Assembly (NCBI GenBank): GCA_001557505.1
Contig: LSAX01000001.1
Span: 434,001-498,000, forward strand
Reading direction: 5' to 3'
DNA length: 64,000 bases
Source of the DNA: Reticulascus tulasneorum
Lineage: Eukaryota; Ascomycota; Sordariomycetes; Glomerellales; Reticulascaceae
Part shown: positions 12,135 to 22,853 of the stretch, one piece after another
How the letters are laid out: every line of letters starts with the position of its first letter
Numbering within the stretch: position 1 is the first letter of the stretch
The notes under the pieces: model-generated
What the model was told of the DNA's origin: nothing
The model's database searches: none
Seen by the model: only the letters and a program-made list of their open reading frames with translations
Translations under genes and position numbers: made by a program

Positions 12135-14000
12135 ATGGAGTCACTCCCAACAGAGGTCATGCGCCAAATATTCAACAACTTGCGCGATAACGACCTCGCA
12201 CGACTGTTGCGACTGAGCAAAATCATGAAGCGGCGGATCGAGCCGGCGCTCTGGGAGCGAAAAGGCTTCCGTGAGGCGGGAATGCGTTGGGCTTGTAGCC
12301 ATGGCGAAGTGAATGTTATACGCTTGGCAGCGTCCTACGGCGTGTCTTCCAGCACCGTCGAGATCGACGTGAAAACCGTAGGGCGGTCTTCAAGTCCCAA
12401 GGGTCCTCACAGAAACCCTTGGACGGGAGTTTGGATAGAGACACCGCCCTCGGTTAAGATCCTCACGTTGCATCTCGCGGCGAAGATGGGACATGGCGGC
12501 GCCTTTGAACTCCTTCTTGAGCTTGGCGCTCGCGTCAATGATGTCAAAGTCCGCAGGAGCCAGCTCCGGGCTTTCACACGCCATCTATGCTCCCCGCCGA
12601 ACGCGGTGCTCTTCCAGTCGTTCCTCGAGGCCGGCTGCGGGTTCCAGCTCGGAAGCTACAATATCAATGACGCTCTTATGCGTCTAATCAGATACGATGC
12701 CGCGCTGCATCTCATGCGGCTCGTCCTGGACAGCGGCGCAAGTGCAAATTACGTGCAGCGTTATCCCTCGCCTACCGAACGAACCCATTTGTCCTTTATC
12801 TCTCCACTATCTGCTGCCATCTTAGGGCCACTCTCGCCAGGGATATTTGATCTCTTGATAAGCAGAGGGGCCAGAATTCACGGTGTCCAGATTGCCCGAC
12901 CCAGCCGCATTCCTTTACATATCCCCATATACGCAGCGATCCATGTTATGTCTAAACACGGAGCTGCAACGTTGCAGATGTGTCTCGATCATGGGGCCGA
13001 TATCAACCAAAGATCGCATGTTATCCTAGAATCACATCACTTGAAGCAATATTATTACACCACGCCCTTACTGGTATATCTAGATTCGATTAGCTCATGG
13101 GCACCTCCGATCGGTTTTACTGCTCCCGTTGATGGGCTCCATTACCTCCTGAGCAAAGGCGCAGCAGCTACCGTGCTCTCGGCCGCCCAACCTTCCGGGC
13201 CAGTCGATAATGGTTGGCAACTGGTCAATAGCCCGTCTACAATTGAGATACTATTGGATAAATGGGGAGTAGAGGAACTGGCCAACCCAGTGTTCATGTC
13301 CGTTATCAAGCTCCTGATGCAGCAAGATGGCGCGATACATTGTGCAAGCGCAGTGCTCTCCAAATACGACTATAGACCCATGTCTAATCAAGACCGGGCC
13401 ATTGACGACGACCAAAACTCCCTTCGTAATGATTCAGCAGTGATAGCTGGCTGGTTAGAGTTCGTGGGGCTCCTTCTCGCCTTGCCTGATCGTGAACCAT
13501 CGGCCACTAAGCTTCTATATCAATACATCATAGACAAAGGCGATACGATTTCTCGGCACGGCCAGCTACCCTCTGCAACCATCGACTGCCTTCTAGCAGC
13601 CGGAGCTGATATTAACGCGAAAAGGGACATTGGAGCTGAGGCGCAGCCTCCGCTGCATGAGCTGTGCTGGTCCTGGCGCATCCTCGAGTGCTCTTACTCG
13701 TACGATTCTCGGCATCACAAGGTCCATAGAAAAGGCGGCCTCATAGCCCAGCGACGCGAGTTCGTAAAGCTCCTACTAAGCCGTGGAGCGAATCCAAATC
13801 TTACAACGAGCCAGGGCTCGACTGCAGCCGACATATTGCTGGGGGGCAGAAGAAAATATCCGAAAGAGGGCAAGGAGTTTATTGATAGTATTGTAACCGA
13901 GCTACGGCGGCCGACGCCAACGTCTAGTTTGGCGAGACCGGGTCAGGGGGGTAAGCCGCCTCTGTGGGCAAGGCTAAGACGGATTCGGCTGCAAGAGTAG
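12135..14000 (+). CDS. F-box and ankyrin-repeat protein
   Basis: A single-exon gene of 621 residues. The N-terminus MESLPTEVMRQIFNNLRDND is an F-box, the part that binds Skp1 in SCF ubiquitin ligases. The rest is a set of ankyrin-like repeats that would hold the substrate, seen as LHLAAKMGHGGAFELLLELG, the region around FDLLISRGARIHG, LQMCLDHGADIN, CLLAAGADINAK and FVKLLLSRGANPN. The repeats are degenerate and irregularly spaced, which is usual for the expanded F-box/ankyrin families of filamentous fungi. Role inferred: a cytosolic or nuclear substrate receptor with unknown target. The gene lies in accessory surroundings between two genes for secreted proteins. Confidence 0.82.
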   Translation: MESLPTEVMRQIFNNLRDNDLARLLRLSKIMKRRIEPALWERKGFREAGMRWACSHGEVNVIRLAASYGVSSSTVEIDVKTVGRSSSPKGPHRNPWTGVWIETPPSVKILTLHLAAKMGHGGAFELLLELGARVNDVKVRRSQLRAFTRHLCSPPNAVLFQSFLEAGCGFQLGSYNINDALMRLIRYDAALHLMRLVLDSGASANYVQRYPSPTERTHLSFISPLSAAILGPLSPGIFDLLISRGARIHGVQIARPSRIPLHIPIYAAIHVMSKHGAATLQMCLDHGADINQRSHVILESHHLKQYYYTTPLLVYLDSISSWAPPIGFTAPVDGLHYLLSKGAAATVLSAAQPSGPVDNGWQLVNSPSTIEILLDKWGVEELANPVFMSVIKLLMQQDGAIHCASAVLSKYDYRPMSNQDRAIDDDQNSLRNDSAVIAGWLEFVGLLLALPDREPSATKLLYQYIIDKGDTISRHGQLPSATIDCLLAAGADINAKRDIGAEAQPPLHELCWSWRILECSYSYDSRHHKVHRKGGLIAQRREFVKLLLSRGANPNLTTSQGSTAADILLGGRRKYPKEGKEFIDSIVTELRRPTPTSSLARPGQGGKPPLWARLRRIRLQE

Positions 14001-14610
14001 ACCAGCGGCGTAAGGGTCCCTGGCAACCGTTTTAAGCGCGCAATGGAGGACGCTATCATGTACCTATACCGAACATACTATGAAAAGTCGGCTATTACTC
14101 CCGCTGTCAGCCGTCCAGCTCGGATAGATTTCTGCGAAGAAACATGATAAACCATCTTCGTGTATGCGCCAGCAACGGACCGTCGGCGAAATGTTTCCAT
14201 TACCTACCGTCAGCAGGAAGATGACGTGAGTGCGAACTCTGTCGCCGGGTAGGGAAGGCTTCCGCATCATACAGTTGGTCTTCTGGCGAGTATTGCCAAC
14301 GTTCATGCAGCGTTTTGTTGTAATGAGATTCCAGGGTCCGAATATCATTTCAGGGTATTGCAAGACTCTAGGCAGTGCTTTCCCACCATGCATCTCCTTC
14401 GGGCAGGGGGCGCGTCGTCTCACACAAAGTGTACATATCAAGATGCCGGCAGCAGGCGCTCTCATTATTATAAAATGGATCGTTTCTCCCAGTTCCAATT
14501 TACTCGACATAGAGTCACTAGATATTCACCATCATTTTCCTACATGCTTGTCTAAATCTACACCAACTTTTGCTATCTATCTCTCCAAAAATCTCTTACA
14601 ATCTTATACG
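14001..14610. other. Promoter region of the small secreted protein
   Basis: No gene is supported. Frames on both strands lack protein character. The last 100 bases are rich in CT and CCA-type leader sequence, and a TATA-like stretch (ttattataaaa) lies near 14465. Confidence 0.45.
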
Positions 14611-15211
14611 ATGCCTTCCCTGAAGATACTTCTCGTTGCAGTTGCGTCTGCATTCGTTCAAGTAGCCATTGCAGCTCCCGTATCCGAGGATGGAACCTCG
14701 CAGCTTGCAAAGCGAGGCGAGGGCATCCACCTGATGAATTGCCACTCTTGGGGGGGTTCTACACCTACACCCGTCGACTCGTCGGTGGTGATGGCAAGTT
14801 ACCGCACAGCTCGAAAACAGTCATGCATTGCAACATGTCTAACTCTCATTAGTATTGTCCCAACGACAGCGACTGCAGCAAGATTGATGGTGTTGGTGCC
14901 AACAACGTTTGTGTAGTTAGCTCCAACGGTTATCACTATTGGCAAGGCGGTCCCCAGTCTTGCACGTTCCCCACTGGCGTTACATTCTCCTGGAATATTC
15001 GAGCAGATGCAGGGGACTTGCCTAATTTCTCTTTCATCGGGTAAGTAGCCTCTTTCGTTAAACTCTCAAATGAGATTTGGCGTCTAACAGCAATATTCGC
15101 TGCAGAACCGGATCCAACGGCTTCAGGACCTTTCAGGGATTCAAGGATGACCAGCATAATGCTGCAGGATATGGGATGAATTCTTGCCAGAGCATGATTT
15201 ACTTCGTCTAA
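14611..15211 (+). CDS. Small cysteine-rich secreted protein (effector-like), GC-AG intron
   Basis: Three exons (14611-14793, 14853-15040, 15106-15211) give 158 residues. The N-terminus MPSLKILLVAVASAFVQVAI is a signal peptide, followed by a short pro-region ending in LAKR, a Kex2-type cleavage site. The mature part of about 120 residues has six cysteines (MNCHSW, YCPNDSDC, NVCVV, QSCTF, NSCQS), rich in Gly, Ser, Asn and aromatic residues, which suggests a compact disulfide-bonded fold. The first intron appears to start with GC (GCAAGT) and has a CTAAC branch site. Splicing there restores a continuous cysteine-patterned frame. Function is unknown: it could be an effector, an antimicrobial protein or a surface-active protein. 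The pattern does not match KP4 or hydrophobins. Confidence 0.75.
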
Positions 15212-15852
15212 GATGTATCATCGGATAGGTCACCTACATGGTTGTATTTATTGCGCCATCTTATATGGCCTAGTTTGTCGTCAATTCAAACTTGGCTCGC
15301 GCGTTGTTCAATGAGAGCAAATACATTACGTAGCTTGATCCGCAACGTTTGCACATTTGGACCGTGAACCCGCGGCATTGCTGTCTCTTGCAGCCTTCTT
15401 CCAGTGCTGATGACTTCTGGGGCTTTGCGTAAGTGTAGGTAGTTGGAGCTTGCCTGAAGTGGCATCGGTTGAAGAGACTTGAATAACAATTGACCTCTTT
15501 CTTTTTTTTTTCTCCCCTCTTCTCAAATAAAACTGCCATGGTACCGGGATTATCGCATCTCTGGCAGGCGAATAAGGAATAATAATAGCCCAGCTTCTGC
15601 TAGAAAGATATTTTGAGGACAAAAGGCGGAAAGTATTGCCGAAACCGGCACCGATATTTCGCGAACGAGGTCGCTAATTGCGTCACCCAGCTCGCAGTCT
15701 TAGTTTTAGCGTCCCAGTCAGGGTAGATTAGAAGAGGGGAGTATCAGATGAGGTGCCAACTTGCGTGTCTCGAAAAGTTGAATCTTCAGCCTTCGGTTTT
15801 CGCATCAACTATTGCGCACTAGAACCTCCATATACTCGTAACGGACGACTCA
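15212..15852. other. Intergenic region
   Basis: Only short frames are present. A homopyrimidine run (ctttcttttttttttctccc) lies near 15500. No gene is seen. Confidence 0.45.
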
Positions 15853-16763
15853 ATGGCTAGCGAGGCGTGTCTTGAGCTTGCACCGGTTTCGGCTGAATAT
15901 GCTGCAGTTGGGAGATATGAGCTAATTGCCGGCCTGAATACATGTATGCCCCCCCCTTATTCCAATGCTGAAGCAACTGTATATTTCATCCCGATGTCTC
16001 TCCAATGAATATGAAAGCTAAGATGAGTTGTTGTAGACATAACCGGGCCTCAAGATGCCACTCGAGGCATTATAGACATTTATGATATATTTGGCATGGC
16101 CCCGCAGACTATTCAAGGGGCAGATCGCTTGGCAGCTCACACGTCTGCTCTTGTTCTTGTTCCTGACTTCTTCAACGGACCAGGTTTGGATCCATCTCTC
16201 TTACCAGCAGATACACCTGAAAGAAAAGCCGCGGTTGCGAGCTTCAGGGCCGAGAAGGCAGATTTCCAAGTAAACGTCAGAACCCTGCTTCAAGTCCGCG
16301 CCGCAGCGGGTGAGAAATGGAGATCCATTGGAGAGCATTGGGGAGTGTTTGGACTTTGCTGGGGAGGCAAGATTGGAGTCTTGGCCTGTGGTTCCGGGAA
16401 CGAAGGCCAAGCGAAGGTGTTTGGCGTCAGTGGGACGGCGCACCCAGGGTGAGTTGCCGACAGCGCCGCTGTTTGCCCTAACTAACACTATCTGCGTGAT
16501 TCAAAAGTGCCCTCGACGCTGCGGATGCTCAAGCAGTGACGACTCCTCACATCTGCCTCGCTTCTCCCGGAGAGCCTGCAGATGTCGTGGCTCAATACAA
16601 GGAAATCCTTTCACAACCAGGCAAGGTAGGCGTTGTCGAGACTTATGATACCATGTTTCACGGTTGGATGGGTGCAAGGGCAAACCTCGCGGATGAAGCG
16701 AACGCGCGAGAGTTTGAAAGAGGATACAAGCAGGTTGGCGATTTCTTCCTCAAGTATCTATAA
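15853..16763 (+). CDS. Dienelactone hydrolase-family protein
   Basis: Three exons (15853-15943, 16037-16448, 16508-16763) encode 252 residues, normal for the family. The alpha/beta-hydrolase fold is recognisable from YDIFGMAPQTIQGADRLA, LVPDFFNGPG, the nucleophile elbow GLCWGGK (Cys at about 138) and the C-terminal MFHGWMGARA with the catalytic His. The family hydrolyses dienelactones in chlorocatechol breakdown. Most fungal members have unknown substrates, often lactones or esters. It has no signal peptide, so it is probably cytosolic. Introns have GT-AG ends, and the first (93 nt) holds a C-run next to the donor. Confidence 0.85.
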
Positions 16764-17456
16764 CAGCATTTGAGTGCCGCAGAAGACAAGGACGATCGAG
16801 CTGGTCGGAATTGTGCCATCACATCCTGCGGCCGGCATTCGGGCATCTCATGAGTAGCCTCAAGCTCTTATGGCATCCAAAGATAATCAAATTATCCAAA
16901 ATCAAACACCTGTGAAGAACACTTGTTGGTGGTAAATGCTTAGATTTGGAGATCTGTCTGTTGCCAGCACTGAGATGTCCCTTTTCTAACGGCGTGAACA
17001 TTAGATAGAAACGCGTTGCTTGCCCGGCCTGCTCTACATCTCATTAACAACATCCTCGAGACGAAGTAGCCACAGTGATTGGTGTAGCCGGTGAACTTGA
17101 AGATGCTTCAACTTCCGAAGTTCCAAAGTTGCATACTTGAATTTGGTAACCCCGCCGTGCCAAGTCCCAGTGGCGAAGCGTCCCGCCTCCGGAGCCCCGT
17201 AATTGAGGCCCACCACCCTACCAGGCTAGGCAGGCAACATATGGTAATTAATTAATTAGTTAGGTCACGTTTCGAGGCCCCCATGCGCCCCTGTATCCTT
17301 GGCAGGAACCGCTACAAAAAGATCATTCCCAGCAACCCGCAATGGCGGTCTGCGCTCCAGCCTAGCTCAGGTTCTGAACTGCAGCTCTCCCCGCCACATT
17401 TTTTGTTGAAACAAGCTCTCCAATGATCACAACAGGCCACGGGATACAGGCGATCG
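16764..17456. other. Intergenic region with possible 5' extension of the CorA gene
   Basis: The first 500 bases hold no gene. From 17283 a frame in phase with the CorA-like gene starts with ATG and reads plausibly as protein (RYKKIIPSNPQWRSAL) until a TGA at 17424. See the finding on this stop. Confidence 0.4.
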
Positions 17457-19624
17457 ATGCAGAGTGAAGCCGATATCCCAGGCGTCGAAGACGCGCGCAT
17501 GAACGACTATCATGGGTTGGACTCCTCTAACCTGTTCTCATTCGACAAATTCGCCATCCAAGATGACATACTTGTCACAGATGGGAGGACGCCGTCCAAA
17601 GTCGAGTATGACGAGTATGTCGTCTACAATAGAGGGAACAATGGCGGGAAGGGGCAGACAGAATATGGGAAACTGGGAAGGAGCGAACAGCTTGTCGCGC
17701 ACCAGTTGAATCAGGATGAGACGCCTGGCTTTGAGATGTTGGATCTCGTGTTTCGTCATAATCATATGGTGGACAGTAACGTGAGTTGCCCTATTCGCCA
17801 AACATCCAATATTTCCTGTCGCTAATAAGGGTCAAGGGCTCCTTTACTCAACAGAAAGACCAAGACCCGTCCGTATGGATAGAGGGAAGGGTCCGTCGAG
17901 TGTGCGTTATCCCAATTAACCATGTTCAGAGACTTGGCAGAATGGCTGATCGTGGCTGATCGTAATAGTATCTGCTTCCGTCGAAGCAAATCACTCGATC
18001 CCAGCGAAGATGGGCTCACCTTGACACCGTACGATCTGGCTGCCATGAACTTGCACCCCGCCACTTTACAGTACGCACGCAGAGTTACGACCGAGTCCAG
18101 ATTCTGGTCCGCCGACAGGTCCAAACTGAGTACGGCCAAGCTTCCAATGTCCCTTGAAACTTCATGCTCACATCAATAGGTCTCATCTTGTCGTTATCGG
18201 CCAATCCCAAGTTGCCTTATGATTTTATCTCACTGACCTACGATATCAATGAACGATGCTCCACAGTTCTCATTCGCCAATCATACCATCCCCGACGACA
18301 CAACCTCGAGAATCTTGACGAATATGACCAGCGCTTGGAGGCATGCCGATCTCACTGGGCACATCCATTCATCATGCCGGTTATCCTGCTTCAAGTGCAG
18401 TTTCCCCGAACAGAAGAGGCGATGGCCGAGAACATTAGCCATGTCAAGTCATTGGAATGGGATGTTAGCAATTTGGCTGGGTTCGAGGCATTCGAGATGG
18501 AGCGTGAAAAGAGGGCCAAGCTAGGTCGTCGATTGAGCGTCAGCAGCAGCGATAAGGGTCCGTCGCTCAGCCCTTTGAGCATGGCGAACCTGATGAAGTC
18601 TGCGCACGACGTGTTGAAGGAATCTATCAAGCTGCTTGACACTGTCCGGTGGATGGAGCGAGCGGTGAAGATGATGCTACAAGCAGGAGACGAGTTGTCA
18701 GAAAGACTGAGCACGGTCAATTTCAGGGATGGTCAAGGACGGGACAGTTTCAGTCGGACGATGTTTGATCCTGATCGACCTGAATCTCCCGTCTCGCGAT
18801 CTTCGGGAAGCACAAATCACTACTCCGTCCCCCCGGCTATTCCTCGCCTAGACGATCCATTAAGTGGTGATTGGCATGAAATCAGACAGTATCTAGAAGG
18901 CATGCAAAGGCTCTGCATGAGCTTGGAGACAGACCGAAGAATGTCCGAAGCGAGATGTCGGGCTCAAATTGACATCATTTACAGTAAGATGGCCCAAGAG
19001 GACAACTTTCTCAATGCCCGAATGGCAGTGGCGTCAACCCGAGACAGTTCGTCGATGAAAGCCTTGGCAGTCATCACGGCAATATTTCTTCCAGGCGAGT
19101 TCCTCGCGTCTCTCTTCGGCATGAACATGTTCGACTGGCAGGCATCAGGAGAAGATGTGTCTGAAGACCCAGGCTCTTCTGCATCAGAACCTGGACAGGC
19201 TACGAACCCGAAAGACCCGTTACCTGTTCTGAGCCATCTATTCTGGGTATACTGGGCTACCGCTATCCCCCTGACGCTTGGTATCCTCTGCTCGTGGCGC
19301 GCATGGTGGGTGAGCCAGGACAGGTACTTTCGCCGCCACCTCTCAACGGAGCTCAGCGAGGAGAAGTTCTGGACGGCCGATGGTAAGCCTCGGCCATTGG
19401 AACACTCATTTATGTACGACTTCTTCTATCTCTCGGCCCGAAGGGATGAGAAAAGCCGTGATGACGCCTCGCTTTCACTGTCATCCAACAACACGCTGGA
19501 GAAGGATGACCTCCGGTCGCCGAGGGAGTGGACGGCGCCAGTAGGATCGCTCCGGCAGAGGCAGATCTTGTTTGCGAGGGGTGAGAGCCTTCGGCGGCAG
19601 AGGACAGATGGTGCGGCGGTATAA
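17457..19624 (+). CDS. CorA-like Mg2+ transporter protein
   Basis: Three exons (17457-17780, 17883-18129, 18180-19624) give 671 residues. The C-terminus carries the CorA hallmark. A long helical region (GRDSFSRTMFDPDR, then WHEIRQYLEGMQRLCMSLET) leads to the first membrane helix with LASLFGMNMFDW, in which GMN is the CorA selectivity motif. A second helix follows (LFWVYWATAIPLTLGILCSW). The long N-terminal cytosolic domain is typical of the expanded CorA-like proteins of filamentous fungi, for which transport of Mg2+ is assumed but rarely tested. The second intron uses a GTACGG donor and is only 50 nt. The start is uncertain because a matching frame continues upstream beyond a TGA at 17424. 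Confidence 0.78.
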
Positions 19625-20150
19625 ATTCAGATGTTGAGTCGGCCCGTTGTGATGGTACAAATCTGGTCTCCTTCCAAACTCATAATTCGTTGGCATGGTT
19701 GCATTTGTATTTGATCGGGTACATCGTAATACTAGAGAAGCTAAGTAATTTGTGCTGCATTGATCGTTCGGCAAGCGTTCGACATTCAGACGGCATCAAG
19801 CAGGTCGGAGGGGAAGATCTAGGACGGGGTCAGCATCTGAATCGTTGGATACCAAGAGCATCGGAGGCCATCCTCTCTTTGCTTTCCTTTAGACTGCTCT
19901 TTTCATCCACATCATCACACTTGTGTTTGCCTTCTTTCAAGGCAAGACATTCGTGTCCGGGTATCGGTGAGGAGCGGCAGCGTTTTCTTCAGTTGAATAT
20001 GAGTCATGGGATGGATGGGGAGGGAATGACTCACAGAGCTTTCACAACATAACCACATATCCACTCCTTGGTTCTGCTGCTTGTCACCACCCTTTCACGA
20101 TTATGGCCAGGCATTATGAAGAAGATTTACACCATTATTCAGTACAGACA
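19625..20150. other. Intergenic region before the tRNA gene
   Basis: No protein gene is seen. Only short frames occur between the CorA-like stop and the tRNA gene. Confidence 0.45.
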
Positions 20151-20228
20151 AGCAATATAGCTCAGAGGAAGAGCGCGGGGCTCATAGAGATCACCCCGAG
20201 GTCCTCGGATCAAAACCGAGTATTGCTA
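20151..20228 (+). tRNA. Initiator-type tRNA-Met (CAT) with 6-nt insertion at position 37/38
   Basis: The sequence folds as a full cloverleaf. The acceptor stem AGCAATA/TATTGCT pairs perfectly over 7 bp, the D stem is GCTC/GAGC, the anticodon stem CGGGG/CCCCG and the T stem CTCGG/CCGAG. Initiator marks are the A1-T72 pair, three G-C pairs in the anticodon stem and the T loop ATCAAAA with A54 in place of TTC. The anticodon loop is CTCAT-A-gagatc-A, so six extra bases sit exactly where tRNA introns lie (after base 37). The A box (TAGCTCAGAGG) and B box (GGATCAAAACC) are intact. A T-run follows as Pol III terminator. It could be a functional gene with a very small intron or a damaged copy. Confidence 0.85.
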
Positions 20229-20232
20229 TCAA

Positions 20233-20240
20233 TTTTTTTT
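20233..20240 (+). terminator. RNA polymerase III terminator (T-run)
   Basis: Eight T residues begin four bases after the tRNA discriminator base, followed by a second shorter T-run. Confidence 0.75.
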
Positions 20241-20457
20241 CTTTTTGGCCTTCGATACTTGTCCCTCTTGGCCCTGGTTGCCCACCTTCTGGCATCAGGC
20301 GCCGTTCTGAGTTTTTCAGATCTCCTTTTTTGCACACATATGAATAAGATTGGTCTTGATTAAAGATCGACTACCTGAGTCTAGATATATAAAGCTAGAG
20401 CTTCGTGAAGCATTGGCTAATACCCTCTTTCGTGCCAGCATTACAATCCTCTCCAAT

Positions 20458-22069
20458 CTAGCTGCATGCAACTCGGCCCTTGACAAGAACCAGCATTTGG
20501 TCGTAGTTCTCTCCATCCGCATTGCCATACTTTAGGAGGGTAGGAGATATGCCGAACTTCACCACTGGAGCATCATGGACTGTGCCACTCCATAACTCAG
20601 GCTCCATGGTTTTGGCGTCAAACTTTTGGCCAAGGTCCTTTACTCTCCAGTAAGCTTTGAATATGGCTTTCGAATTCATGAATTCGTTGTTGAGGTCAGA
20701 CACGCCAACAAAGATCCTCCAGAGGTCATTTCGGAGTTCGTTGTACTGACCCACAAGCCCTTGATTCCCTTTTGGAACAAATTTGAGGAGAATATGGGCT
20801 TGTTCTCCTGCCATTTCGTCCAGCTTCCTGGGGTCATCCCCAAAATTGTTGTGTATGAGGAATGCTCCTTGTGCTCGCCAAATATGAAGGTTTTGCCTCC
20901 ATTGCTGCCGCAGCGTCTCGTCTCGATTTTGTTCCACCTGACCTGTGATAACAGTTAGCATATACACCAGACCCTCTTTGCAGCCACTTTGGTGACTTCT
21001 TACCATTGACCTTGTTGTAGAGCTGCTTGAACATGATGCCAGTTTCTCCAGGCCACATATCATTGTCCCGAAATATGTGCCGAGACGCTTGAATCCAGAT
21101 GTATGCCTCTAAGATCGCCGACCTTGTTCTCTCGTTGGTGAGAAATGATTTCCACCCTGGTGTCAACCAGTTCAGAGCATCTTCAAGAGCAGGATCAAGG
21201 ATTCCATCTGGGGGGTACTCTGTCAGCATTCTCCTTGCCAAACCTTTGATATTATATGTGATTGTCTTCCAGTATCCCTCGATAGCAGAGTCAGAAACTT
21301 TGAGAGCAGTTGCTACAGCCAACCGCTGGACATGCCCTGGTCGTAATTTGCCATCATCATGCAACATAGAGGTAAGTTTTTGCTTGAGCTTCTTGACTTG
21401 GCCGGCATATTTTTGGTTGGATTCTTGAGTCGTTCTCAAGGCTTCGCTGAGGTTGGAGACCTTGATCGATAGTTCTTCTCCTTTCTCCCTCTCCTCCACA
21501 GACTTTTGCTCTTTTTTCTTCTCTTCGATTTCTTTGTTCTCCCGTTCTCTGTCTTTCGAGACCATCTCTCGTTTCAGCTTCTTGATTTTATCTCGTGACT
21601 CCCTTTTTTCATCCGCCAACTCCTGTCTCAGATCGTCGTTGGCCTTTTCCAGCTCGTCCAACTTCTGATCTTTGTTCTCGCTGTCCGCCACTTGGTCTTC
21701 CAGAGCCATGATTCTTTGTCTAGATTTTAGTGCCTCCACTTGTATCTTCACGCTAGCTAGCTCTAACTGCTCCATCACATATGACAGTTTGGCTTTCAGA
21801 GCACATACTTCCTGTTGCGGGTTTGACACCAGGCTCGGAGTCTGACTTGCCTCACTTTGATGTGTGTCAAAATTTGGCTCTGAGGAGGTTGGGACCAAGG
21901 ATATGTCACTGCTATTTTCGACGCCCTCCATGTCTTCAGTATACTTCTCGGAATCGGTTCCTTGCATCATGTTGTCTTGAGACTGGGGTGTTGAGACCTC
22001 TGCACAAGGTTCCATGAGCTGGGTGGTACTATATTGCCCCTCGGGAGCATCTTCCTCGATTCCTTCCAT
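20458..22069 (-). CDS. Coiled-coil protein of unknown function
   Basis: Two exons (22069-21004, 20942-20458; intron 61 nt, GTAAGA to CACAG) give about 516 residues from the first in-frame ATG. The open frame continues upstream to about 22212 without an ATG, so a further 5' exon is possible. The first 110 residues are acidic and disordered (many E, D, S, T). Residues of about 110-260 form a strongly charged heptad-rich coiled coil (EKANDDLRQELADEKRESRD, EIEEKKKEQKSVEEREKGEE). The C-terminal 250 residues are globular and helical, with several Trp (ALNWLTPGWKSFL, WIQASRHIF). I do not recognise the C-terminal family. It is divergent from the Hsp70-like gene, and the two could share a promoter and function, but this is inference. 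Confidence 0.75.
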
Positions 22070-22853
22070 TTCAAGGTCACGAGTATAGTGGGAGTGTTGG
22101 TAGTTCAAAGTAGGAAGGCGGTGTTCAGTCGCAGTGATAGACCTGTGATAGCTCGGTGTATGTTGATGTTGACTGAAGGTAGATCTGGGTGAAAGATGAG
22201 AAATTACTCATGCAAATGGTGCTTCGTGGGAGATTAACCTAAATTGTTGAGGGTATGGAATGCCGCCTCTTATTCTGGTCTCGAACTATGGGCGTGAAGA
22301 TAAAGAAACTGTTCAGACAGCATCTGGTATGGAAGGTAGCAGCGGCAACAGGCTCCTAAAATAATTACTTTGGGCAGTTGCCTCCAAGAATTTACCTCGA
22401 ATACTTTCCCCAAGTCGTATTTTTCTTTCAAATACCTACTTTAGATAGGTAATTATTGAGGTGGCAGTTACATCTCAAGCTTTCCTGCATTATTTAAAAA
22501 AGTCTTCATTCTATTTCCACCCACACCACATCCTCGGGTAGGTAGCCAGAGGCCTTACCATTTCTTGGTTTGCCGTGCGAGCTCGTTGATTGCACTCAGA
22601 CTTGGTAAATGGTCTCAAATTTTCCCTTCGAATTCTCTCATAATTTTCAGCAGGACATCACCAAGGTTTCTATGCTGGTTTGCCTCCGCCACCTTCCTAT
22701 CCTGCAAACCTTCCTCTCCCGCAACCTTCCTCTCCCGCAAATCTTCCTCTTTAATCGATTCTTTATCCTGCTTCACTCCAGAATCGATATTTCCCCATCT
22801 ACATGATAATTGCCTACTCAATACTTGTTGCTGGACGGAAGGATTTCATCTAA
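22070..22853. promoter_or_regulatory. Divergent promoter region, coiled-coil / Hsp70-like pair
   Basis: About 780 bases separate two head-to-head genes. The stretch includes the recurring motif tagataggtaattattgagg near 22442, gggtaggtag near 22538, and a short degenerate repeat of ctcccgcaa/ttcctctc units at 22690-22755. No gene is supported. Confidence 0.45.

Noticed and set aside
17855..17882. Earlier acceptor (CAACAG at 17854) for the second CorA exon
   Set aside because: It leads into a frame that stops after 34 codons. The acceptor at 17882 keeps the frame and gives family-like sequence.
22690..22755. Repeated ctcccgcaa/cttcct units as a possible CRISPR-like or regulatory array
   Set aside because: It has only a few degenerate short units, without spacers. 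This is simple-sequence slippage in a promoter.
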